A stretch of 22,293 bases of DNA from an uncultured Lentisphaeria bacterium. GTDB taxonomy: Bacteria; Verrucomicrobiota; Lentisphaeria; Victivallales; Victivallaceae. The notes below the pieces were generated by a model that worked only from the letters and a program-made list of their open reading frames with translations, did no database searches and was not told the origin of the DNA. The DNA is taken from assembly GCA_937888615.1 (NCBI GenBank), contig CALABZ010000038.1:1-22293 (forward strand). The letters are read 5' to 3'. Every line of letters starts with the position of its first letter. Within the stretch, counting starts at the first letter, position 1. Position numbers and translations under genes: made by a program. Shown here in pieces: positions 8,499-15,460 of this stretch.

Positions 8499-9335
8499 AT
8501 GTCGATTCTCGTAGTAGTCACTCATTATAATAAAGGAAAACTCCTGCAGATGTGTCTGGATAGCCTGCTGCGACAGTCCTGCCGGGATTTTTTGGCGGCA
8601 GTCATCGACGATGCCAGCCCGAATCAGGAAGCGGTGGAATGTTTCGCGGAGTGCCGGGACAAATATTCCGCGGATAAGCGTTTCATCTTCCTGCAGAACG
8701 AGAAAAATCTTGGAGCTTCCGGAGCCATCAATCGGGCAATCGAAGCCGTCGCCGGCGATGTGATCATGCTTCTGGACGCTGATGATACGTTTCCGCCGAA
8801 CGCAGTCGAGGCCGTAACCCGCTGTGCGTCCGCCAAACCGGACCGGCATCTTTATTTCGGCGACTATACAGTCGGCAAAGAAATCATATCCTGCCGGTAC
8901 CTGGCAATGAATAATGGCGGTTATTTGGACAAGAAAAAACTGGCAGACGACTATAAACTGCTTGGTACAACCCCGTTTTCCAGGGAGATATGGGAAAAAT
9001 GCGGTCGTTTCGACGAGAAAACCCGAATGCTTAACGACCGGGATTTCTTTCTCCGAATCCTCGAATTTCCGGAACCGGTCGGCGCTTATATTCCCGAGGT
9101 CATATATCATTGGAACATCGATGCCGGTCAGAAAAGCAGCTCATGCCGGCGATATCAGATCAGTTTGATGTTCCTCCGGTATTTCAAGTTTTTTTATCGC
9201 AATATGAGCAAATGGAATTTTTTTAAGAACCTGCTGATTCACACCATTGCCATCCCACTGGATTGGCTGCATCTCTTCCCGTTTTTTCACCGATTGCATG
9301 CCGCCGTCTTTAACCGCGCCTCATCTTCCGCATGA
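8499..9335 (+). CDS. Family 2 glycosyltransferase
   Basis: A 278-residue GT-A fold transferase that would add a sugar from a nucleotide donor to a growing glycan on the cytoplasmic face. Visible motifs are the N-terminal strand ILVVVTHYNKGKLLQMCLDSLL, the first acidic site VIDDAS (35-40), NEKNLGASGAINRAIE (67-82), the DxD metal site LLDADD (91-96), and the acceptor-side motif FDEKTRMLNDRDFFLRIL (171-188) in place of the usual ED dyad. The last 60 residues are basic and aromatic, as in membrane-associated members. The ribosome binding site is weak. It is divergent from the DUF6056-like gene and convergent with the next glycosyltransferase (gap 53 bases without a convincing terminator). Sugar specificity cannot be read. 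Confidence 0.9.
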   Translation: MSILVVVTHYNKGKLLQMCLDSLLRQSCRDFLAAVIDDASPNQEAVECFAECRDKYSADKRFIFLQNEKNLGASGAINRAIEAVAGDVIMLLDADDTFPPNAVEAVTRCASAKPDRHLYFGDYTVGKEIISCRYLAMNNGGYLDKKKLADDYKLLGTTPFSREIWEKCGRFDEKTRMLNDRDFFLRILEFPEPVGAYIPEVIYHWNIDAGQKSSSCRRYQISLMFLRYFKFFYRNMSKWNFFKNLLIHTIAIPLDWLHLFPFFHRLHAAVFNRASSSA

Positions 9336-9388
9336 TTTTTTCAGGAGCTCTCGGAATTGTGGGTCTGCAATCAGGGCATTGTACTTCA

Positions 9389-10270
9389 TTACATATTATC
9401 CCGTAGAAACTTAAAGTATCGGTATTTCTCTTGGTTTCTTAGCATCTTAAATACAATACAACGCAGAGCAGACCCAACATAAAATAGAGCATTACATACC
9501 GCGCCATAAAGAGGGTGGCTTGTTTTTCTGTAAAAAATCTTTCTGCTTTCCAGAAACATCTTGATTCTTTTCTCCCAATTTTCAGAGAATGATTGACCCT
9601 CCAAATGAATAATTTCCGCCTCCGGAACGTTGATCACTTCATAACCCGCTTTTTTTACTCTGTATGCTAATTCGGTCTCTTCAAAGTAAACAAAAAAATC
9701 AATATCAAAACCTTGCAACGCAGTAAACAGGTTGCTTCTGATCATCAAATCGGCACCTGTGATGTATCCCACTCTCATTGGTTTCGTAGAATGATTGAAC
9801 TTAGCGTCCTTTCCATATCGCAACATTTCAAGAGCACCGGGTTTAAAAAACAAATTTAATTCCCAAAAAATAGAAGGAAAAAACATCTTATAAGAATGAG
9901 TTTCATGGGAATCCTCTGTAAATAAATTTCCTCCACAGATCCCACATTTTTGGTTTTTCTCCATGAAATCAAACAGGATTTTTATTGCATTATTTATCAA
10001 TATCGTATCTGGATTCAGAAAAAACAAATACTTCCCTTTTGCATATTTTACACCTTCATTATTTGCGTATCCGAAGCCACGATTTTCACACTTGATAAAC
10101 ATTACTTTGGGAAAACAGTTGCGAGATATTTCCAATGAATTATCCGTTGAACTATTGTCTACTACGATGACTTCAAACTCAATGTCTTGCGTTTTATCAA
10201 ATATCGAAGCTAAGGCTTGTCGCAATAAATGACCGGTATTATAATTAACTATTATAACCGATACATCCAT
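9389..10270 (-). CDS. Family 2 glycosyltransferase, rhamnosyltransferase-like (WbbL type)
   Basis: A protein of about 293 residues. Motifs in order: MDVSVIIVNYNTGHLLRQAL, VIVVDNSSTDNS, NRGFGYANNEG, the DxD-equivalent FFLNPDTIL, GADLMIRSNLF, and DFFVYFEETELAYRVKKAGYEV carrying the ED dyad. This set is the usual signature of rhamnosyl- and related transferases of O-antigen and exopolysaccharide loci. The frame stays open to a TTG at 10327, but the added 19 residues match nothing and precede the conserved MDVSVIIVNYN, so the ATG at 10270 is preferred. No strong ribosome binding site is seen (AAGGA is about 14 bases away). The gene is visibly AT-richer than the flanking operons, which suggests transfer with the surrounding cassette. 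Confidence 0.88.
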   Translation of the reverse strand: MDVSVIIVNYNTGHLLRQALASIFDKTQDIEFEVIVVDNSSTDNSLEISRNCFPKVMFIKCENRGFGYANNEGVKYAKGKYLFFLNPDTILINNAIKILFDFMEKNQKCGICGGNLFTEDSHETHSYKMFFPSIFWELNLFFKPGALEMLRYGKDAKFNHSTKPMRVGYITGADLMIRSNLFTALQGFDIDFFVYFEETELAYRVKKAGYEVINVPEAEIIHLEGQSFSENWEKRIKMFLESRKIFYRKTSHPLYGAVCNALFYVGSALRCIVFKMLRNQEKYRYFKFLRDNM

Positions 10271-10371
10271 ACTTTGAATTAAAATCCTTATTTTTGATAA
10301 TGTAATACTTGACAAATCACATTTCAAGAATTAGTTTTGAGAAACTTACGATGAATAAAAGCAAGGGCGAT

Positions 10372-10611
10372 ATGAGTAAGGAACAACCATTCATTTATTA
10401 TCGGATCTCCGACAGGGGGCGAACCCAGGATAAGATGCCTTATGCCGATAAATGCGAAGGATTCAAAGTTCTTTTATTAAAGCGCTTTTTCGGAAGAAAA
10501 TCCAAACCGCTTATTTCATCCGTTCCGGCATTTGCAACTCATATAGAATCTGCGTTTTTATCACCTATCATTGATTTGGATAAAATGTGGAACAAGAATA
10601 AGAAGAGTTAG
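10372..10611 (+). pseudogene. N-terminal remnant of a glycosyltransferase
   Basis: An open frame of 79 codons starting at an ATG with AAGGG five bases upstream. It begins MSKEQPFIYYRISDRG and continues TQDKMPYADKCEGFKVLL, which resembles the start of a recognisable group of glycosyltransferases (YYRISDKG...KLP...K..CL) as I remember it. After about 35 residues the resemblance is lost, the rest is unrecognised, and the frame ends after only 79 codons although intact members are several times longer. I see no continuation in the other two frames. It ends four bases before the GTG of the next glycosyltransferase, so it may still act as a leader cistron. It could instead be a genuine small protein. 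Confidence 0.5.
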
Positions 10612-10615
10612 TCTG

Positions 10616-11503
10616 GTGAAAGGAATTTCTATCATTGTCTGTTCGGTGAAACCGGAAGAATGCCGTAAAATGCTTGAAAGCGTTCGATCGACTATCGGCA
10701 CGGATTTTGAAACATTGGTTTTTGATAACCGCACACATAATTACGGAATTTGCCAGGTCTATAATCAATCTGCGGAGAAAGCGAAATTTCCCTATTTATG
10801 TTTTGTGCATGAAGATGTTATAATGGCTACTGAAAATTGGGGAAAGGTACTGATTGATTTTGCAGAAGCAACCCCTGACTGTGGAGCTATCGGATTCGCC
10901 GGAGGGACAATCGTTCACAAAAATTTCTTAGGTTGGGTATGGGGCCCCAGCGGACGCTATCGTTACTATGACCGAATCGGGGGCGGCAAGGCACTAAGCA
11001 TAGATGAACTCAGTTACAGTTACAACAATCCCAACAACGAATCATTTGCGAAAGTGATTACTTTAGACGGATTGTTTTTATTTATCAGCAAAGACGCATG
11101 GAAAGAATATCCATTTGATGAAGATAAGATAAAGGGGTTTCATTTTTACGATGCAGATTTCTCACTCGGAATATCTCAACATCGACAGAATTATGCGTGC
11201 TTATCATGCGATATATACCATTTGTCAGGCGGAAATGCGAATATAACCTACTATGAAAATATGCTTGGTTTTCAGCAAAAATGGAAATGCCGCCTGCCAT
11301 GTACAATCGATGGCGCGAAAATAAGAATGAGGGAAGAACTGGCTAATGCATATCACATTTATCTTCAAGGCCGGCGATATGGCATGTCAAGACGAATGTG
11401 CATTCGCCATATCATTCAAATCAACGGTATCGTTTTCTTCTTCCTTCTTTGTTTATCCGCGATATTTTGGGAAATAAAAAAACGGTTATACTCAATCGGA
11501 TAA
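10616..11503 (+). CDS. Glycosyltransferase of the StrF-like GT2 type
   Basis: About 295 residues. Conserved features are ISIIVCSVKPEECRKMLESVRSTIG, ETLVFDNRTHNYGICQVYNQSAEKAKFPYLCFVHEDV and the following CGAIGFAGG, which match the StrF/Glyco_tranf_2_5 group of GT-A transferases; HED takes the place of the DxD. Later landmarks are TLDGLFLFISKDAW and FHFYDADFSLGISQHR. A single hydrophobic segment lies near the C-terminus (GIVFFFLLCLSAIFW) followed by basic residues, so it is probably membrane-anchored at that end. The frame is open from 10571, but the GTG at 10616 sits just before the first beta strand, has AAGAAGAG upstream, and follows the stop of the remnant cistron by four bases. Convergent with the ABC exporter gene (gap 17 bases). 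Confidence 0.85.
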   Translation: MKGISIIVCSVKPEECRKMLESVRSTIGTDFETLVFDNRTHNYGICQVYNQSAEKAKFPYLCFVHEDVIMATENWGKVLIDFAEATPDCGAIGFAGGTIVHKNFLGWVWGPSGRYRYYDRIGGGKALSIDELSYSYNNPNNESFAKVITLDGLFLFISKDAWKEYPFDEDKIKGFHFYDADFSLGISQHRQNYACLSCDIYHLSGGNANITYYENMLGFQQKWKCRLPCTIDGAKIRMREELANAYHIYLQGRRYGMSRRMCIRHIIQINGIVFFFLLCLSAIFWEIKKRLYSIG

Positions 11504-11520
11504 ACAAATGTGCGAATAGG

Positions 11521-13239
11521 TCAGGATACGACCGAAGGGTTCTCGAGATTTACGATTTTATCACAATTTTCAACGGTACTTAGGCGATGGGCGATCATGA
11601 TCATCGTCAATTTTCCTTTGAGAAAATCCAACGCATTTACAAAGGCGTTTTCAGTCTCATTATCAAGCGCGCTTGTCGCTTCGTCCAGCACCAGCACCTC
11701 GGGATTGCGATATAAAGCCCGGGCGATGCCAATCCGCTGACGCTGACCGCCGGAAAGCATCACCCCGTTTTCGCCGACTTCCGCCTCCAGCCCTTTCGGC
11801 AGCTTCTTGACAAAATCATAGATCTGGGCGATCTTCAAAGCCTCAACCACCCGCTTCTCGTCGATATCCCCGGCCGCGATCCCCCAGGCGACATTTTCCT
11901 TGATACTGGAATCAAGCAGGAAAATATTCTGCGGCACATAGCCGATTTTACTCTGCCAGGAATGGAGGCATTCTTCAATATTCTTTCCGTCAACCGTGAT
12001 CTGCCCTTTATCCGGCTTCAACAGTCCCAGCAGGATGTCAACCAAGGTCGTTTTGCCACAACCCGTTGTCCCCACAAAAGCCACCGAGGAGTTCTTCGGA
12101 ATCTCCAGTGAAAAGTTTTCAATAACCTTTGTGCTGACGCCGGGGTAGGTGAAATCAATATTTTCAATTTTGATGCAGTCGGAAAATTGCAGCACCTCAT
12201 TGCTTTCCTGCTGCCTTTTCAAAGGCTTCAACTCAAATAAATCAACATAAATTTGATTGAAAACATGAAGATTATGCCTGATGATTGTAAGGTTGTATTG
12301 AATCCGCGACATAGACGGCATCATTCGGATCAGGGATATCGCAAGCAATGTCAGCGTCAGCAGAATGGAGCCTTCAGCCATGCCCAGAAAAATAAAAACA
12401 ATCAGCGTCCCCAGCCCAATTGCAACCACAAACGTTTCCAGGAAAAAGCGCGGAAATTGGCCAAATACGTAACGTTTGGTGTTCACCAGCGCTTTCCGCT
12501 CCTGAATACTACTGTATTCTCTGCAGAAATATTCCTGACTGTTATTGACCATGAGCTCCTTGATCCCCTTGAATGCCTGCAAATCCTGCCGGGCCGAGGC
12601 CAGAGCCAACGTCGTATAAGAACTTCCTAAATTATAATTATACTTCTTGAACGGCAGATAAAGCAATAGATTTACGCAGAGGAAAATGATCAGAAGGGCG
12701 GCTGTGGTCACGGGCGAAAAAAACAAAAGCATTACGAGAATTACCGCAATAACGACTAAGTCCGCCAGGATCATCATGAAAGATAGAATAACGCCGTTAC
12801 AGGTAAGATCGACCATCTCAAGCTTTTTATGGAGGAAAGAAGAATTGTTCCTGATATGAAAAGGATATTCCGCGTACAAATAATTTCGGAACATCCCGGA
12901 ACTGAACGTCGCGGCTTTCTGGTTGACCAGCAGACTGATCGAGTCGATCAGTTTAATTGAAAGAATATTTTTGATCACATAAATTATGATCGCGGCAAGC
13001 GCCAGAAAAATGATGAAGCTTTCCTGGGAACCGGGTGCGATAACATTATGTATCGCCCGTAAATATTTATTTTGCTCAATCAGGACCGGCTTGCTCAACA
13101 AGGCGATTATCGGCATGATAAGCGCAATGCCGATAAGTTCAAAAATCGCATTTACCGCCAGAGCCGCTATCAGAAAAAACAGAAATATCCGTTCCCGGCG
13201 GTTAAAAAGTCTTAAAGTTTTAAAAACGAGATCTTTCAT
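11521..13239 (-). CDS. ABC exporter, fused permease/ATPase (MsbA/PglK-like flippase)
   Basis: A 572-residue half-transporter. The N-terminal part has six hydrophobic segments (about 17-48, 74-95, 150-172, 176-197, 265-287, 289-306). The C-terminal ATPase has Walker A GTTGCGKT (390-397), the Q-loop Gln near 437, the signature LSGGQRQRIGIARAL (495-509), Walker B VLVLDE (515-520), a D-loop SALD and the H-loop His 551. Domain order and context fit an exporter of a lipid-linked oligosaccharide, as for PglK or MsbA. The protein stops about 20 residues after the H-loop, shorter than usual: the common tail with a GxIVExG-type strand is missing. The ATG lies 7 bases after the MarR-like gene, so the two form an operon. 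Confidence 0.93.
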   Translation of the reverse strand: MKDLVFKTLRLFNRRERIFLFFLIAALAVNAIFELIGIALIMPIIALLSKPVLIEQNKYLRAIHNVIAPGSQESFIIFLALAAIIIYVIKNILSIKLIDSISLLVNQKAATFSSGMFRNYLYAEYPFHIRNNSSFLHKKLEMVDLTCNGVILSFMMILADLVVIAVILVMLLFFSPVTTAALLIIFLCVNLLLYLPFKKYNYNLGSSYTTLALASARQDLQAFKGIKELMVNNSQEYFCREYSSIQERKALVNTKRYVFGQFPRFFLETFVVAIGLGTLIVFIFLGMAEGSILLTLTLLAISLIRMMPSMSRIQYNLTIIRHNLHVFNQIYVDLFELKPLKRQQESNEVLQFSDCIKIENIDFTYPGVSTKVIENFSLEIPKNSSVAFVGTTGCGKTTLVDILLGLLKPDKGQITVDGKNIEECLHSWQSKIGYVPQNIFLLDSSIKENVAWGIAAGDIDEKRVVEALKIAQIYDFVKKLPKGLEAEVGENGVMLSGGQRQRIGIARALYRNPEVLVLDEATSALDNETENAFVNALDFLKGKLTMIMIAHRLSTVENCDKIVNLENPSVVS

Positions 13240-13246
13240 TTTTCAG

Positions 13247-13864
13247 TCAACCCAGAATTTCCCCGAAAATATTATAGACCGGAATCTTTTCCGGCAGTTC
13301 CAACGGCATAAAATTCTCATTCATCGGTTCTTTCGGATCACAGCTACAGACGATAAACACCTCGGCCTCCGAATCATTGATCTCGCAAAGCTTTTTGATC
13401 GGCCGGTTCAAAAAAGCCCCCTCTTCCTCATCAAATACATCGGTCAGGACCAGGTCCCATTCCCGAATGCCCAGAAACACGATTTCGGCAAGTTCTCCGG
13501 CACCGAACAACGCAACCCTGCGAACCCCTGATTCGGCAAGTCTTCGGCATAATTGCGAACTTTTTCTGCGGGCTTCCTGATAAAAATGCATTGAGAAGTC
13601 CAGAAATTCGTAGGTAAGACGGGCTTTTTCCGCAATGCCCTGGGGCGTCAGAAAATAATCCCAGCGCCTCGAATGAACTTTTTTGACATGCAAACAGCCC
13701 TTGCTGACCAGTTTGGTCAGAAGGCTATGAGCCAGTTTAATACTGCACCCAAGTTTTGACGCCAACATCCGATTGTTCAGAAGCGGTGTCGATTCAACAT
13801 GTTCTAAGATCTTAAGCTGATTGAAATCATTCTCTCGAACAAGAGAATACCTTGGTGTCGACAT
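13247..13864 (-). CDS. MarR-like winged-helix regulator of the EPS-associated type with a Rossmann-like C-terminal domain
   Basis: A 205-residue protein. Residues about 12-80 form a winged helix (LKILEHVESTPLLNNRMLASKLGCS, LLTKLVSKGCLHVKK, DYFLTPQGIAEKARLTYEFL), very like the MarR family regulators that sit in exopolysaccharide gene clusters (the TIGR04176 group, as I recall it). A helix at about 85-110 is followed by a nucleotide-binding-like strand-loop VALFGAGELAEIVFLG (about 117-132) and a small alpha/beta domain, an extension not present in short MarR-EPS proteins. The start has GGAGG four bases upstream (minus strand). It is the first gene of an operon with the ABC exporter, so it may control export in response to a sugar-nucleotide or cofactor; that is inference. 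Confidence 0.8.
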   Translation of the reverse strand: MSTPRYSLVRENDFNQLKILEHVESTPLLNNRMLASKLGCSIKLAHSLLTKLVSKGCLHVKKVHSRRWDYFLTPQGIAEKARLTYEFLDFSMHFYQEARRKSSQLCRRLAESGVRRVALFGAGELAEIVFLGIREWDLVLTDVFDEEEGAFLNRPIKKLCEINDSEAEVFIVCSCDPKEPMNENFMPLELPEKIPVYNIFGEILG

Positions 13865-13924
13865 TATTCCTCCGGAGCATTTGTTATTTCTTCAAGATAT
13901 CCTGAAATTACGTTGCCAATGGTA

Positions 13925-13952
13925 ACTATAGCCGGTTTTTTTTCATTTTCAA
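13925..13952 (-). promoter_or_regulatory. Promoter of the regulator-ABC exporter operon
   Basis: On the minus strand TTGAAA (13947-13952) and TATAGT (13925-13930) are separated by 16 bases. The start point would fall near 13918, about 50 bases before the GGAGG-preceded ATG. Confidence 0.6.
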
Positions 13953-14026
13953 TCCGAATCCGCGAGAAAAATATTATAAATAAAGAGCGCCCAGCCAGAG
14001 CAAGCCGCCGAGTTCTGAAAGGATTT

Positions 14027-15133
14027 TTAAATGATCTTCGGCTTCAACGTATCACGAACGATGAGTTTTGAATTCAATTTCACCGATACTTTGCCCTTAT
14101 AGGCTTTTATCCAGGTGTTGTCGCAAATCATCTGCCCGAAAACGATGCCGGTTTCCTTCATGGGCATGCCCAGTGAAGTCAGGTTGTAAGACCGGTAAAG
14201 CGGATTGTCGTCAAAAGCAATCAACTGATAGTCTTTCGGAATCGTTATTCCGTTTGATAGGCACAGGTCGATAAGGTTCGCCGCGTGTTCATTGTTTATA
14301 GCCACCACGGTGATCCGGCCTTTTTCCTGTTTTATCATCTCAAGGGCCTGCTGCAATCCTTCGGGGGTGTTGTACACCTTGCGAATTTTCGGCTCCGGGA
14401 CAGGAGTTCCGCGCCGCAGCCCCATTTCGATGCCTTCACAGCGTTTAACAGCCCAGAAAGAATTGCCTTCGCCTTCCGTGAGTATCAAAATATTCCGGTG
14501 ATTATTTTTTTGCAGTAATGTCCCGATATTGACCCCGTCCCCGAACGGGTCGGTAGAGACAAATGAGACCATATCCAGCGGCATCGGCGCGCCGCCCCGG
14601 TTCAGCATGAATATCGGCATTTGGAAATCCAACAGTAAATCGGCGTTGTCACAAAGAAATTCCGAGTCTTCCATATCAGGGAAAATGACCAGGGCGGAAG
14701 CTCCGGCGTCTGAGATTCCAGTAAGCAGTCTTTGATATTCGTCGCGCCCGCTGCCGGTTGGAATATTCCGGTAATTCACAACAAATCCATGGGATTCAAC
14801 AACCTCCTCAAGTCCTGCAAAGGATGCTTCATTCCAGTGAATCCAATGCGGCGTCATGGAGTATAAAACATGAATACTGCGGTTGGTTTCCTTCAGGAGT
14901 TCCTGAATCTTCTCCTGGTCCAGATGGGGGTTGACAGTGGTCCCGATGCGTTTTTTGCGGGTCACCAGATTATGGCTTGCCAGGGCGTTTACCGCTCGTT
15001 GCGCATTCATCCGGTTGGTGTTGAATTTGACGGCAAGATCCGCTTCCCGGGGCAGAATATCCTGGGCCTGAAGTTTCCCGGACGCCATATCCTGGAGCAG
15101 GCCTCTATAAATTTTTTTGATCGCGTTGTTCAT
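14027..15133 (-). CDS. GntR/LacI chimeric regulator (AraR type)
   Basis: A 368-residue regulator combining a GntR-type winged helix (about 1-68: KIYRGLLQDMASGKLQAQDILPREADLAVKFNTNRMNAQRAVNAL) with a LacI/periplasmic-binding-protein sensor (about 86-365: WNEASFAGLEEVVESHGF, ALVIFPDMEDSE, PIFMLNRGG, NILILTEGEG, TVVAINNEHAANLIDLC, YQLIAFDDNPLYRSYNLTSLGMP). This is the domain order of AraR-type sugar repressors. The ATG has only a weak ribosome site. No structural gene follows it in the same direction within 160 bases, and the gene upstream across 15134-15450 is convergent, so its target is not obvious. A dyad over a plus-strand promoter at 15211-15239 is the best local candidate for its operator. 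Confidence 0.9.
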   Translation of the reverse strand: MNNAIKKIYRGLLQDMASGKLQAQDILPREADLAVKFNTNRMNAQRAVNALASHNLVTRKKRIGTTVNPHLDQEKIQELLKETNRSIHVLYSMTPHWIHWNEASFAGLEEVVESHGFVVNYRNIPTGSGRDEYQRLLTGISDAGASALVIFPDMEDSEFLCDNADLLLDFQMPIFMLNRGGAPMPLDMVSFVSTDPFGDGVNIGTLLQKNNHRNILILTEGEGNSFWAVKRCEGIEMGLRRGTPVPEPKIRKVYNTPEGLQQALEMIKQEKGRITVVAINNEHAANLIDLCLSNGITIPKDYQLIAFDDNPLYRSYNLTSLGMPMKETGIVFGQMICDNTWIKAYKGKVSVKLNSKLIVRDTLKPKII

Positions 15134-15197
15134 ATGCTCAATATATATCGGTGACTACGAAAAAGCAATAATTATCACAAAAATAATAATAACCCTA

Positions 15198-15239
15198 TTG
15201 ACAAAAAACGCTGTTTATATGTATAACATGTTCAAACAG
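15198..15239 (+). promoter_or_regulatory. Orphan plus-strand promoter with operator-like dyad
   Basis: TTGACA (15198-15203) and TATAAC (15222-15227) are separated by 18 bases. The inverted repeat CTGTTT (15211-15216) / AAACAG (15234-15239), with an inner ATGT/ACAT pair (15219-15222 and 15226-15229), straddles the -10 box. This is the layout of a repressor-controlled promoter reading away from the GntR/LacI regulator. No ordinary gene lies downstream on this strand before the convergent 3' end of the potassium transporter; only a 39-codon frame does. Confidence 0.6.
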
Positions 15240-15311
15240 ATCGAGCTTATAAAATAATAACCCAAGCGATATTGTGGCCGTATTTGTTCATGATGCCCGC
15301 CAGTTGGAGTT

Positions 15312-15431
15312 ATGGAACAAGGAATTTTTCATGTACGCCGCAACCTTGCTAAAATCAGCTTAGTTCTTGTCGCGTCCTTGATCCTGCCGATTAACTGCAA
15401 CGTCATGATTATGCTTCTGACGTTGCAGTAA
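15312..15431 (+). CDS. Possible 39-residue small hydrophobic protein
   Basis: An ATG-initiated frame of 39 codons ending in TAA at 15429. It begins MEQGIFHVRRNLAK and is then mostly hydrophobic (ISLVLVASLILP...), as in single-span small membrane proteins. GGAG lies only two bases before the ATG, which is too close for good initiation, and the last codons lie in a 12-base inverted repeat. It is the only plus-strand frame of note downstream of the orphan promoter at 15198. It may be chance; the transcript could equally be a non-coding RNA. Confidence 0.25.
   Translation: MEQGIFHVRRNLAKISLVLVASLILPINCNVMIMLLTLQ
15394..15429. repeat. Perfect 12-base inverted repeat (hairpin) between convergent transcripts
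   Basis: ACTGCAACGTCA (15394-15405) and TGACGTTGCAGT (15418-15429) form a perfect 12-bp stem with a 12-base loop. No T-run follows on either strand, so it is not a classic intrinsic terminator. It may stop or protect the ends of the convergent orphan transcript and the potassium transporter mRNA. Confidence 0.6.
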
Positions 15432-15441
15432 TATAGCATCA

Positions 15442-15460
15442 GGCAATTCCTTAAATTGCC
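15442..15460 (-). terminator. Hairpin at the stop codon of the potassium transporter gene
   Basis: GGCAATT (15442-15448) and AATTGCC (15454-15460) form a 7-bp stem with a 5-base loop overlapping the TAA of the transporter gene. No U-tract follows, so termination activity is uncertain; it sits in tandem with the 12-bp hairpin 12 bases away. Confidence 0.35.

Noticed and set aside
8475..9110. 211-codon minus-strand open frame opposite the first glycosyltransferase
   Set aside because: It lies antisense to clear GT2 motifs including the DxD site and has no supporting signal of its own.
10271..10327. N-terminal extension of the WbbL-like transferase to a TTG at 10327
   Set aside because: The added residues have no similarity to the family, no ribosome site precedes the TTG, and the family begins at the MDVSVIIVNYN strand.
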